Counted from the stretch's first letter, positions 23,018-34,928 are shown. The stretch is 64,000 nucleotides of DNA from Pyricularia pennisetigena (GCF_004337985.1 NC_043742.1:7539229-7603228), one strand, 5' to 3'. Translations and numbers: made by a program. Notes: generated from the sequence alone by a model not told the origin.

Positions 23018-23573
23018 GTTAACAATATGGGTTGCTAACAGGGGGTTAATTATTAGCTTAAATGCGGCGTGGTGCTAATTGCGTTATAAAAACCCATAAT
23101 TATAAGGTTTAAATACATTATATTATTTACTAATTTCTGGATTAATAAATTTAATTCATTGGTGGGGGAAATTTTGCTTTATTTCCCTTACATATTTTCC
23201 GACATCGAAATGGGGGTCCGTACCCCGCAAAGGGTTCCGGTACCGCACACTATTTTCTGAAAAATTATTTTGTATACGTTGTTAAAAAAACACCCTCATT
23301 TCCATATAAACCATTTCTGGGTTCGCACTAATTTGCTAATTTGGTGAAAATTTCAAGCCGTTACAGGGTAGCTAGCTCGTAAATGCAGGGTGGGTATTAA
23401 ACCCGGTGAAGGGTGAAACCCCATTCGCTAATTTTAAATCGCAATTCCTGCAACACACAAAATATAACAGAAAATCTAACAACCTCAACAGCCCCACTTC
23501 GGCACTATCTATTATGGCTTATATACAAATAAAAGTAGACCCATTACATGCTAAATAACGCATATAATTAACA
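23018..23573 (-). repeat. 5' LTR of the minus-strand copia element
   Basis: Same repeat as 14086-14643, in the same orientation, with many C-to-T and G-to-A differences such as TTGTTCAC to TTATTTAC. It ends ATAATTAACA at 23573. Confidence 0.88.
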
Positions 23574-24571
23574 GTTTTTTTAATGGGTGGATGTATAGCG
23601 TATTATATGATATATACCCTATGCGAACTGTAAAATTAATGGGTTTGCGTTATTTGTATTAAAATTTATATGTAAAAGTTTTTTTCGCTTTTGCGATTTT
23701 CCCTATATAAATTTTAACGGATTATAATCGTTATTGGTGAAATGCGAAATGGGTATCGATGGTGTTTATAAATGGACGTATAATATATTAAATAAAATTT
23801 ACTTTATACGGATTATAAAATAAATAATTTTGCGATATTTGGATTAAAATTTGTACGTAAAAATTTCTTTCGCTTTTGCGATTTTTTATATATAAATTTT
23901 AACGGATTATAATCGTTATTATTAAAATGCAAAATGGGTATCCATAATATTTTTAAACTAATAATGGGGATACCGCCATAAACGGATAAAAGGCGGGTTA
24001 TATCCAATTTTTAATTAACGTACCGGGTGCAAAAAATTTTGGATTTATAAAAAAAGCTTACCGATTCCTATTTTTAACGATGTTTTTTTTCGATATTTTG
24101 CGTGGTTGTGGAATAATAAGGGAATATCGGTCGCAAAAAAGCCAAAAATACCGCCATAAACGGCGAAAATCGACAAATTGTCCTCAAACCTAAACCAAAG
24201 CGTTTTTTGGATGGACCCACAAATACATTAGTCTCAGGGCTCATCCCTGAAGCCCAAAGCTCCGCAATTAATCCACTCCGTTCGCTTCGCTCCACTTCGT
24301 GGCTCAATTGCGGTTTTGCAATGTACCTGTGGGTCCATCCAAAGAACGTTTAGAACGAGCGCGATCTTTTCGGCCAATGTAATTGGTCGAAAAGCCATGT
24401 GGCTGAAAGGTACATGGAGCGCTCGGTCCCCACTGCGAAGCAGGGGGGTCTAGTCTGAGCACTGAGACTACAAATACATTGCAAAACCGCAATTGAGCCA
24501 CGAAGTGGAGCGAAGCGAACGAAGTGGATCAATTGTGGAGCTTTGGGCTTCAGGGATGAGCCCTGAGACTA
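23574..24571 (-). mobile_element. Truncated copy of the large TIR element (one end only)
   Basis: Its reverse complement matches the first ~747 bp of the 14.4-kb element (28406-29152) throughout, once the nested 242-bp insert is removed. The terminus CTGAGACTA ends at 24571. The inner end stops exactly at the copia LTR (23573), and the rest of the element is not found on the far side of that copia copy, so most of it has been deleted or moved. The next 9 bp (ACTGCATCT) would be half of its target duplication. Confidence 0.88.
24229..24470 (+). mobile_element. 242-bp MITE of the TIR family, 9-bp target duplication
   Basis: Consists only of the two termini of the large element joined together: TAGTCTCAGGGCTC at the left and GTCTGAGCACTGAGACTA at the right. 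A perfect 9-bp duplication, CAAATACAT (24220-24228 and 24471-24479), flanks it. It is inserted in the terminal region of the truncated copy and is less mutated than its host, so it arrived later or was too short for RIP. Confidence 0.93.
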
Positions 24572-25859
24572 ACTGCATCTTTTAATTACACAAAAAAATT
24601 AAATAATGAGACGATTTATTCCCGTATATGTAAAAATTTAATAACGTAATATTAACAAACGCCGGTCGCACATTATTAAAATATTTGGGAAATTTCGGTG
24701 GTTTTTTTTCTTTACAAGGTATGCGAGTCGACATAATTACAAAACGCCAACAAGTGCGAACGGTAAACGCCTAAAGGGACAGGGACGCGCTTTTGCGCGG
24801 TTTCGTTATAAAATGTCGCAGATATTATAATCTTTTCATATAGACCCCTCCTAATACTTTTTCCACGCTTTTTCCATACTTTTTCCATGCTTTTTCCATG
24901 CTTGAACACATTTACTGTAGGTATTTGGAGCTCGCCGCGAACAATTACTTTGGTAAAAGCCCACGCACATACGTACGGTAGCTCCGTAGTATTAATAAAA
25001 ATTAAATTGGCACTTTAAAACCGGGGCGGTAATTACGGCTGCTACCATTAGTCCAGCGAAACATTTATTAAGCCGTTAAGGCTATTAAGTACATATGTTT
25101 CAAAAATCGAATTAAAAAAAACCAATAGTATAAATCCTTTTATTAAACGGAATCAAATTTTAAAATAAAATCGATAAAAATATCCGGGATATTCAATGCT
25201 TTTATTTCCCTTTTGGTGGCCGTTAAACTTTCATTTTTACCAGTTTCGATAAACAATACACCGTTACCCCCACCGTAATCCTCCGATAAATCACGTATCC
25301 AATTATATCGGCAAAAAATACATATTTCGCGACCCAATTTTAGATACGTGGGATAAGAAAATTTTGTTTTAAACAGTTCCCGATATTTTTTATTTAAATG
25401 CGCGGAAAAAATGCGTCCAGGAAACGTTATTAATCCGCAAAAAAGGTATAAAACCTTTTTACCTTTATACTTTTTTGATCGGTTTTTATCAGCTTTTTTT
25501 ACATTTCGAAATTTTGATAGGTTTGGTTCGAAATGCTTAATTTCCCCTTTTTCCAATTGCAAATTATTATTATTTTTTTTCCGTTTGCGACGAAAGCTAA
25601 TCCGGTTTACATTTGGTATAACCGTGGCGTTATGTTTTCCATAAATTTTTACGACGTGGTTGTTCCATTGATAAGTATTATTTATCGTGCAATCCGGTTT
25701 TTCGTTAATAATATTGCAAATAGGATAATTAAAAGGTTTATTAGATTTTCTTTTTGCGTGGTGGATTTTTGTGTTATACCGTATAAGAGCTTTTTTCGAA
25801 TTATATATACGCCTATATAAACAATATATATGTTTTAAATTATCCAGCCGGTCACGTAT
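24572..25859. other. AT-rich DNA downstream of the recombinase relic
   Basis: RIPped sequence. A 139-codon minus-strand stretch (25143-25562) is rich in lysine and aromatic residues and includes CxxC-like spacing (ICIFC). It could be a C-terminal extension of the recombinase-like gene that precedes it on the minus strand, but no family motif could be confirmed. Confidence 0.35.
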
Positions 25860-27160
25860 AATTAACGTCGTCGTCGTGGCGGTTTTTTTCGACGGCGGTT
25901 ATTGTAAAATATTGTATTTGCTATAAAACGTAATAACATGGCGTTCCCAGTTTGCAGCACCGTTAATAACGCACTAATTTTTGCAATTGGGGCAGTTAAA
26001 AGGCCGCGGGAATTAAATTTAATAAATGTTAATATTATACCGCGTTAGGTTTTTCCGCTTTGTAAACGTAATTTTGTATAAAAAGCAGGTCGATCCCGGT
26101 ACCTGTATGGGTTATTGCAAACCGATATCTTCGCCTAATAATGTTTTAATATCGCAAATTTTGCATTTAAAAAAGGCAATTAAAAAATTGCTAAAAACGT
26201 TGGACCCAATATTATTTTTGTTTAAGATCTAACCAATTTATATGGTTGGTATAATTAAATTTTGGTGCCGGGTTTTCCGAGGGTTGGTATATTCGGTTTA
26301 AAAATCGTTTAATTTTTTATTTTTTGCATTACGTCGATCGATTTTTTTCCAGAATTTATTTTTCCTTTTTTCCACTCCGCGGGCGTACAGGATGTCGATC
26401 GATTTGTTTATTTGCGATTAACTACGGTTAACCTGCTTTTGAACCTTTAAAAAACAATTATCTTTAAAATTGGCATATTGGTCACGGTAGGCGCGGATGC
26501 GAAAATTCCTTTTAAAAAAGTCGAAATCTTCCTGGGTAGGGTATATTGGGGCATTTTCGTTTTATATAAAAGATGTATTACGTATAAATTCCGACAGTTT
26601 TTCAGTTATATTACCCCCAATATAATTAGGAAACGCAATCGTTAACAAATTATAACCCAAATCCCTAAATTGGTAGTTTTTGTTAAATATAAAAGTGGAA
26701 TATAAAAATATATAATTTCGTTGGGTAGGTTTAAAAACTTTTAAAATTTTAATTAACATGGTAATAAGGACGGGAGTAACCGCATTTATTATCGAAACGG
26801 CCGTTTGCGTTTATTCGCATGAAATACGGGCGTATTGGGTTACTATAACCAGCCATATTAACCAAACGCTTCCAAAACCTTAGCAAAATGGTATAATTTA
26901 TTTGGATAATTTCCCGATCGAACATTTTTTCCTTCCAAAAAAATTTAACGTATTTCACCTTTTTAGGCCCTTTTAAATTTTTTAAAAACGTTATTAAATT
27001 ATCAGCGGCGAAAGCATTATTTGCGATAACCTGCGATAGGAGGAAGGTTAAAAGGTAGATAAATGGGTCGTTTGCAAAATATAATGGGATTTTAACTTTA
27101 TCGTTAAAAATATTAGCGCGTATTAACGGTAAGTCCCTTGGAGCAAAAAATAATCAAAAA
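25860..27160 (-). pseudogene. DUF3435/FluG-domain tyrosine recombinase-like relic
   Basis: Minus-strand reading gives pieces in the order expected for fungal DUF3435 (FluG-domain) proteins, the tyrosine-recombinase family that includes Starship captains. FIYLLTFLLSQVIANNAFAA (~27060-27000) is followed by LLRFWKRLVNMAGYSNPIRP and PYFMRINANGRFD (~26890-26785), which stands where the family has its conserved arginine. Then QRNYIFLYSTFIFNKNYQ (~26725-26670) is the segment that ends with the conserved tyrosine in the family. Downstream is an EDFDFFKR/RAYRDQY coiled part (~26540-26470) and a C2H2-like NCPNCKN...WERHV segment (~26000-25945). Multiple stops and at least one insertion break it. Assignment rests on motif recall, not on a search; a FluG-domain protein without recombinase activity is the alternative. 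Confidence 0.5.
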
Positions 27161-28405
27161 ACATACCTTAAAATTATTATTCATTTTTTATTTTAAAAAG
27201 TGCGAACCTTTTTTTAAATCCGTTTATTTTGTTGGATAATAATATTGCAGCGAGGAATTATCTTTTTCCTAATAAATTGTGGATTTCGGACCAAATTTAT
27301 TTTGATTTATTTATATTTTAATTTAACGGTGATACCGGGTTGGAACCCGCCCAAAAAACATTAACAGGATTATTTTATGGAGGTTAATTCGATTTTAGCG
27401 TCTATAAAAAATGTATTTCGCCTTCGTCCAAAACGCCGTTAAAAATACGATAATATTTGTGGAAATTGCCGCGATTTTAACGAATGTTTACTCCCGAACG
27501 AAATTGTAAATTGTAAATAGTTTTACGATAATCCATTATCGTAAATTATATAATTATAGGCGGTAAACACCAATAAACAGGGTTATAGGTGGATATACGA
27601 ACCAATAACAAAAAAAGGTATAGGATTTACGTTTACAATATCGCTAATTGGGCCCGATCCACGCCGCGTTTTACCGTTTATATACGTTAAAATCCACAAA
27701 TTAGGATTATAGTCGGTAACGATTTACCTTTTTCGATAAAAAATGGTATTATTGGCCGCCATTACAAAAGTCTTCCACAAATATAAGACCGTTAAATCCC
27801 GCTTTACCGATCGTTTGGAATAATTTTCCAATTTAATCGACAAAATTTATCGTTCGGAATTTTCAATATAATTTTCGAAAAACTATTTGCAATAATTTAT
27901 CGCTTTAAATTTTGGGGCTTTTATTATAAAAATTAAATTAAATTTGGTTAAACTTAACGTTAGGGATAAAGTTGCTAAAATATTTGCTGATTTAAATTAT
28001 CCTAAAATTGCCGAATTAGCAAATAAATTATTTAAAAATATATTGCATATAAAAACGCCATACCAGGAACAAAAAAAAATAATGGTTTTAACCTTTTCCA
28101 TTATTATATTACCCGCTCCTATGCGAGACGGTAATTATCGTTATCCCTACGTGGCCTATCCAGTAACGGGTTATTTAAAAACGTAATACGTTTCGTTTCT
28201 AATAACGCGCGCTTTTCCTCGAATTTTAAATCCTTAAAAGTTTGTATTAACCGTATCGTTACGGTAAAAACTACCGCGCGTGGAATTTCCATTGCAAAAA
28301 TTATCGACGCCGTTAAAAAGGTTCGTATTAAATTATAAGCGAAAAAAAGGTAAAAAGGTGGCGGGCCCTTTTTTTAAAAAGAGAACGGCGGACCGCAAGC
28401 ACTTT
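27161..28405. other. AT-rich DNA, possible N-terminal part of the recombinase relic
   Basis: RIPped. The minus strand upstream of the relic may hold its N-terminal part (one stretch around 27.9-27.7 kb reads SVKRDLTVLYLWKTF), while an 80-codon plus-strand stretch (27944-28186) also stays open. Neither could be identified. The last 9 bp (28397-28405) are the left target duplication of the large TIR element. Confidence 0.3.
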
Positions 28406-29159
28406 TAGTCTCAGGGCTCATCCCTAAAGCCCAAAGCTCCACAATTGATCCACTCCGTTCGCTTCGCTCCACTTCGTGGCTCAATTGCGGCTTTGCAATA
28501 TACCTGTAAATCCATCCAAAAAACGTTTTGGTTTAGGTTTGAGGACAATTTGTCGATTTTCGCCGTTTATGGCGGTATTTTGGGCCTTTTTGCGACCGAT
28601 ACTCCCTTATTATTCTATAACCACGCAAAATATCGAAAAAAAACATTGTTAAAAATAGGAATTGGTGAACCTTTTTTATAAATCCAAAATTTTTTGCACC
28701 CGGTACGCCAATTAAAAGTTAAATATAACCCGCCCTTTATCCGTTTATAGCGGTATCCCTATTATTAATCCAAAAACATTATTAATACCCATTTCGCATT
28801 TTAATAATAACGATTATAATCCGTTAAAATTTATATATAAAAAATCGCAAAAACGAAAGGAATTTTTACATATAAATTTTAATCCAAATATCGCAAAATT
28901 ATTTATTTTATAATCCGTATAAAGTAAATTTCATTTAATATATTATAGGTTTACCCATAAATACCATTAATACCCATTTCGCATTTTACCAATAACAACT
29001 ATAATCCGTTAAAATTTATATGGGGAGAATCGAAAAAGCGAAAGGAATTTTTACATATAAATTTTAATATAAATAACGCAAAATTATTAATTTTACAATC
29101 CGTACAAAGTATATACTATATAATACGTTATACATTTACTCATTAAAAAAAACCACTAT

Positions 29160-30560
29160 TTCCGCAAAATTTTGTATATTCGTATTCAATTATATGTATA
29201 TAATATCCGGAAACACGCCTATATATATTTCGCTTTCCTACCAAATTAACGCAATTTTTCGCGGTCCCAATCCCGCATACGCGGCGGCAAAAACCTCCTC
29301 CGACGTACATATCTTCCCGGAATTATACGCCAAAACCAAAACTTTTAATAATTTAAACCTATAATTTAAATTCGTTTTTTTAACTATTATATAGCTTTTA
29401 AATTTCCACAAACCCTTTAATACTCCTACACGAATCCCATTTTATAACCAAATACAATATATATACCGGGTTTTATATAATACAAAAAATGTTATTTTGC
29501 TAGCAAAAACCGGGTACGGGAAAAGTATAATATTGCAAATTATTTCGATTATTCGCAATAATATTATTATTATCCAAATAATCCCATTAAACAAATTGGG
29601 GTAAAAACAATTACGTAATATACAACGTTATCCCGCCGCGAACCCCAAATTAATCGACCAATCCATTTTAAACGTAAATATAAATATGCGGTTTTTATTA
29701 CCAAAACTAATTTTATTTCATATAACCCTTTTTGGAACCCGTAAACCGTTTGTAAATATACGCACATTTTTTTAAACCCGGAATAAACCACCAGTTACCG
29801 ATTTTCTAAACTTTTTCGAAACCCTATATTCCACCAACGTATCGCTTTATTTATTATTAATAAATTTTATATAATTTTACAGTAAAAGGATTTTAGGGAA
29901 TTCTTTTCCATATTGCGTTTAGTCCGGGCAATTATATTAATAACCGTATTTATATTCGGGTATACCGCAACCTTTACAGTAAAAATTAAAATTTACGTCC
30001 TCGATTAATTATATTATAAAAGAATAGTACGTTTCGTTAAAACGTTTTTCGACCGACCCGAAATTACGATTATAATACAATATTTGGAACGTAAAACTTT
30101 AATTAACGATTACCGGCGTTTGTTATTCCCAATAGGGAATATTATACCATTATCCGCCACCCGTACTTTTAAAACTATTATATATATGGACGCCAGAAAT
30201 TATATTATCCAAATACGCCAATTCCTAATATAAAACCTCGTATTTATTAAATTTATTAAACGAAACGCAACCAATATATTTATCCGGTATAATGCATTTA
30301 TATTTAAAATCAATAAATTCAAAATTTTCGCAAAATTTTCCAAACCGGATTTTAAAATTCGTATTATATTTTCCATTTTATTTTTGGGTATGGGTATAAA
30401 TATACCTAATATAAAAAGTATAATGCAATACGGCGCGTTAATATTAAACGACCCCGTAAACCTATGGTAAAAGTTCGGACAAACCGCACGCGGGCCCAAC
30501 CGTAAAAAAACCGCATATTATTTTACGCCCTACTGGTATTTCGATACGCAAAAATCCATC
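29160..30560 (+). pseudogene. RecQ-type DNA helicase, decayed
   Basis: Plus-strand reading shows superfamily-2 helicase motifs in order: Walker A KTGYGKS (~29505-29526), followed by IIQIIPLNKLG (~29570-29600, motif Ia region) and NIQRYPAANPKLID. Later come ILFLGMGINIPNI (~30378-30407, motif V, the RecQ T-x-A-x-G-M-G-I-D form) and NLWQKFGQTARG after reading one TAA as mutated (~30455-30490, motif VI). This arrangement is that of RecQ-like helicases. Stops are numerous and mostly TAA. In autonomous elements a helicase may assist excision or repair; here it is inside a TIR element and is clearly dead. A host telomere-linked RecQ gene caught by the element is the alternative origin. Confidence 0.8.
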
Positions 30561-33480
30561 GTTAAATATAAACCAATGAAACCAAAATTATTAATTAAAT
30601 TAACCAAATAACCCGTGGTATTACGGGGAAACGTTAAAAATTTACAAATTATGTATTTAAATTTTTTAACGTATTTATAAACGCGGTTATTCCCTATTAA
30701 CTTTTTACGTATCGTTAAATTTAATTTAAACGATAATAACCGGGCAAAAGCATCGAAATTACCACAAACCGGTTTTTAAAATATATTTTAACCACGCGTT
30801 CCGCCCCATTAAACGTAATAGGAAATAATAAATAAGAAAATATTAAAAAAGGAGGCGCCAAATATATAAACCTTCGCCAACGCTAAATACTTTCGACGAA
30901 TTATATTAAATTTTATATAAAAAAAACCATTTTTTACAGCAAACCAACCTGAAAACTGTTGCAATGCCTGCGTGCACCAAATTGGAATTTTACCCGTATT
31001 ACCCTCTAAAAAACCGCCAATTAAAATACCCAGGAAAAGTTCCAAAAAAATTATATATTTAAATAATTAAATAAATGGGGTACTTATTTATAATAATTAT
31101 CTTTTTACCAAACCCGCGGCGGTTTTACGACCTATTATCCCAATTTATATTATCCAAACCAATAATTTTTAATATCGCCAAAAATTCGTTTATTCCTATA
31201 ACCGGGAATGGACGAAAAATAATTAGCTGGAAAATATTCCAAATTTACAATTAATTAAATGGTTGAATAATATAGCGATTAATTCGTTATTTAACTCCCA
31301 ATAATATACGAAAAGGGGATACGAAATCACGCCTCCTATTTGCACAAATAATAAAAAAAAAGCGGTTAAATTAAAATACGATGGTATTTTAGGCAACGAT
31401 GGATATAATTAACAATTATTCGGGAAAACAACCTAATAAACGCCGACGAACGAATTGAACGGTATTATAACCATAGGTTAAAATACTGGTTAACGTTAAC
31501 GGTTACAAAAATATCCAATATAATAACGTTTATAAATTTATAACCCAAAAGCTAAAGGACGATTAAGGTTAATTTTGATTAAATTAAATAACGTGCCCTG
31601 GATTACAAAAGGGTCGAACGACGAAAAATGCGACGCCGAATTGGATTAACTAGGGGCGGAGGATTATTAAACAGCGCAAAATATATAATTGTTAAATATT
31701 AAAATCCCCAATTAACGGTTTAAATAAAACGACCAAATGCTGGATAATAATAATTTTTACGTAAGTTAAAAGCCTGGATTATATATAGGTTGGTACGGCG
31801 TAACGGCGCCCCGATTAAAAATGAAAAGGTTCGATATTGCGAATTATAACAATTATTACGGTTAAATTCCGGAAACTTCGGCGTTTCCATTTTAACTTTT
31901 TTTTATTAGCAAAAAACCCCACACGTAAACCTAATTATAAGTACCTTTTTTTTCTTTATCAGCTTTTTTTCTTTTTTTTACAATAAAAACCTTTTTCCCG
32001 GCCGCCAAATCTTTTTTGTAACGATTAATAAAAAATTATAACGATTAAACCAGCGTTTAATTTTTAACTAATAAACGTAACAATTGTTATAATCGCAAAG
32101 TTGCCTTAGCAAATACTGCAAATATATTCGTTAGAAAACCTGATTAAAACATTTTTAATTGGATAAAACTGTTTATACCTTACCCACCCAAATAAATATT
32201 AACTCAATCGTAACGAAGGTAAATTATAATTAATACCCCTACATCGCAAAAATACCCCCCACCCGATTAAGTCCGTGGCAGATTAATCAACCTTGTTATA
32301 ATAATAATTACAATAATTGCTTCAATTCGTTAAAAGCCGTAATAATTATTACAATTACGGTCCTTTATCATTATAGTTTCCAAAAAACGCCAAAAAGGCA
32401 AAACTTCCGCCCAAACCACCACTAAATTTACGTTGGGATATATACCCAATAATACTAAATTATTTACCAATTTAATAAATACATTATAAAAAAAACCCGG
32501 ATTAAAAAAATAAACCAGTATTTTAAAAATTTGGAAAATTACGACGCTGATATTGCAATTATTTTAAAATTAAATTTTGCACGGTTTAACCGTTTTCTAT
32601 TACAGGGTTATTCGGATATAACCGGAATCCCCCTAAATTTCCCCTTTATTCCTAATAATAATAATATTAATTAAAATAATACCGATATGGATTCCGGCGA
32701 TAATAAATTTACCCCCGCCCCCGTTAATAAAAATTAAAATAATACCGATATGGACGCCGGCGATAACGAACCTACCTCCGCCCCCGTCGATTATAATAAT
32801 AACGATATTTATATAAACGAAAACGATAATTAATTTACCCCCGCGTCCGCCAATAAAGGCGATAATAATATTAATATAAACGATAATTATAACGAATTTG
32901 CCCCGGTTTTGGATAACCGTTAATTGTAAACTCCTTTAATATCTTTTAAATCATTTACCAACGTATTATCCCCGCCACCAAAAACCCCAAAAACCGGCCC
33001 TTTGCACCATAACCGGAAATTATTATTAACCCGGTACCCGCGCTACTAAATAGGCCGCCCGTACCCCGTATATATAAAACTATTACCGTTCGGCCAATTA
33101 AAATTAACTTTATTTCGGTATCGCGGACGCAGCCCAAACCTAATTCGACGCCAAATAATAAACCAATAAATTTCGCATAACCCGAATATTATTTCCCATC
33201 GTATAAAAATATGGATTTCCTGGATTGTTTACCCGTCCCGTTATAAAAAGATTTTTAATTGGGTAAAAACCAATCCGTATCGGCGATAATTATTATAATT
33301 TGGCGCAGGGTAAGGAATATAAATATTGCCAAAATGGTTCGTATTATACCCTATTTAAATTATATTAATTATTCTAAAATTAATAATAATATTAACCCGC
33401 CCGCCTGGTTCGGTCGCGGAAATCATATTTTCCGTAATACGAACGAAACCCTAATCGCCCAAACTTTTAAATGTTTTTAA
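30561..33480 (+). other. RIPped interior of the TIR element, possible helicase C-terminal region
   Basis: The plus strand may continue the helicase protein here, but frames break often. The only structure seen is the degenerate ~60-bp repeat at 32678-32925. Short open stretches at 30809-31045 and 32955-33137 (minus) and 33259-33480 (plus) carry no motif. Confidence 0.35.
32678..32925 (+). repeat. Four degenerate ~60-bp tandem repeats
   Basis: The first two units share AATACCGATATGGA...CCGGCGATAA and a CCCCCGTC/CCCCCGTT end. Two further, more decayed units follow with GATAAT and CCCCCGC blocks. In the best plus-strand frame they encode an acidic repeat with GDN and APV cores, like a disordered tail of a protein. 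Confidence 0.55.
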
Positions 33481-34287
33481 TCCGCTACTGGCGTCGCCGC
33501 AGCAAAAACACGCGTTAATAACCAGATTTTGGTATATTATTTTAATAATAATTTATCGAATATAAACGAAATAATAATTGTATTTGGTTACGAAACGATA
33601 AATGTTTTGGTATAATATTATAATATAACAAGTTAATGTTTTTTTTATTAGATTGCGACAATTATTATACTTTTTGCATTAATATATCCTGTTATTCACT
33701 ATATTGTGACAGCTGTTACAATTTTTTGCGGTAATATTAAACAATTATTATTACAATATAACAATTGTTATAATTTGGCGTTTACCCTTATATATTTTGT
33801 AATAACGAGCACAATTTTAATTATTGGTTAATTTATTTTGAATCGCCGACGTATTCGGGTTTTTAGCTTATTTTGAGGCAAATAACCCCGGTAAATCAAT
33901 TGAAGGTAATAAAATGCCCGTTTGGTAAAAAACCTTAGTTTCCGTACCGGATATATTTAACGATAGGGGTATTAAACTCATTTTCGATAATTTGGCAAAC
34001 CGGCGTCGTTTACCCTTTATTCCCCCTTTTATCCGCCAAAACGATATCAACCTCCCCGGGTTAAAAATATTTGCAAACAAATTTAAACCGGTTATAATTC
34101 CCACAATTTTCGTCACAATATTAATTTACCTGCGGATAATAACCACCGGACCTAATTTTAAAAACGGCGATTTTAAATTTAAAACCGCTAACCCTGGACC
34201 ATATATATATAAAGGTTATTATATCGACGATTGGTTTAAGGTTTATTACCATTTTTTTTATTTTATTTTTCGCCGGTAAGGAAACAT

Positions 34288-34928
34288 TGTGAGGAGGTTA
34301 CGAGATAGAATAAGCTTAATCTTGAACGCGGGGAAAAGTGGATCACGTATAAGGCTGATGGAACGTTGAAGTGGCAGATAACCGTCTGCTAGCGGGTAAT
34401 AGAGATGATATATTGTTGTTGCACAATCGATTCGTTGAATCGTTGAATCGATGAAGGTTTGAAGGTGATGAATCTAAGGCTAAGTTATGAATTACGTGTT
34501 CGAATCCGTAGGTGCAGATCTTCGATCCGGATGTCCGGAATGCGGGGTCACGTCACATGATTTGGCCTTATTCATGTGACTGACCTGCCGACCTATTGAG
34601 CCTAACGGCCTATTGTGCTTATGCATGCACAGAAAATCTGCGACCACAACGGGATTCGAACCCACGCACTTCAACGTATATATGATATAGATTATGGTAC
34701 GTGCATTATACCACTAAGCTAGATTAAATATTACGTATTTGTTTTGTTGTTGAAACTATGAACAAAGACGTGATATATAAAGCTTTGTATGTATAAACGC
34801 GTATACGTTTTATTTGTTATTTATTTATTTATTCGATGCAGGGTGACTAATAAAATTAGCCCGTGCTAGCCGTTATAAGATAATGCAGGGTAGCTAATAT
34901 AATGAGCCCTGCGCTAACCATGTTCACA
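34288..34928 (+). mobile_element. Solo copia-type LTR (641 bp) with 5-bp target duplication
   Basis: Begins TGTGAGGAGG and ends GTTCACA, with the perfect duplication AACAT on both sides (34283-34287 and 34929-34933). A 5-bp duplication is what LTR retrotransposon integrases make, and the lack of interior sequence shows loss by LTR-LTR recombination. Its first ~287 bp match the inverted copy at 1-287. It is much less AT-biased than the TIR element it interrupts, so it is younger than the main RIP episode or was spared. Confidence 0.93.
34646..34722 (-). other. tRNA-like sequence inside the solo LTR
   Basis: On the minus strand: A-box-like TAGCTTAGTGGTATAATGC, then a perfect B-box, GGGTTCGAATCCC, and a GTTGTGGTCGC acceptor-like 3' arm. 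The ~20 nt between could include an intron-like insert. The expected complementary 5' arm (GCGACCA) is absent, so it is a tRNA-derived relic or pol III promoter module, not a proven tRNA gene. Confidence 0.45.

Larger units (their letters stand above)
14086..23573 (-). mobile_element. Ty1/copia retrotransposon on the minus strand, with nested insert
   Basis: Complete two-LTR element with a 1,848-bp nested insertion (TIR element 19408-21246 plus the duplicated 9 bp). LTRs lie at 14086-14643 and 23018-23573. On the minus strand the primer-binding site TGGTTATAAGGCC (23005-23017) abuts the right (5') LTR, and a polypurine tract of eight A and five G (14644-14656) abuts the left (3') LTR. Coding order on the minus strand is gag (~21.9-21.5 kb), protease/integrase (~18.6-17.25 kb) and reverse transcriptase (~16.9-16.15 kb). 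The LTRs differ from each other by RIP-type transitions. The outer flanks (AAAGA left, GTTTT right) do not match, so no target duplication survives. Confidence 0.9.

Noticed and set aside
1..34580. Inverted repeats at 1-287 and 34288-34577 as termini of one giant 34-kb element
   Set aside because: The right repeat is a complete 641-bp solo LTR with its own AACAT duplication, so the two are independent LTRs in opposite orientation.
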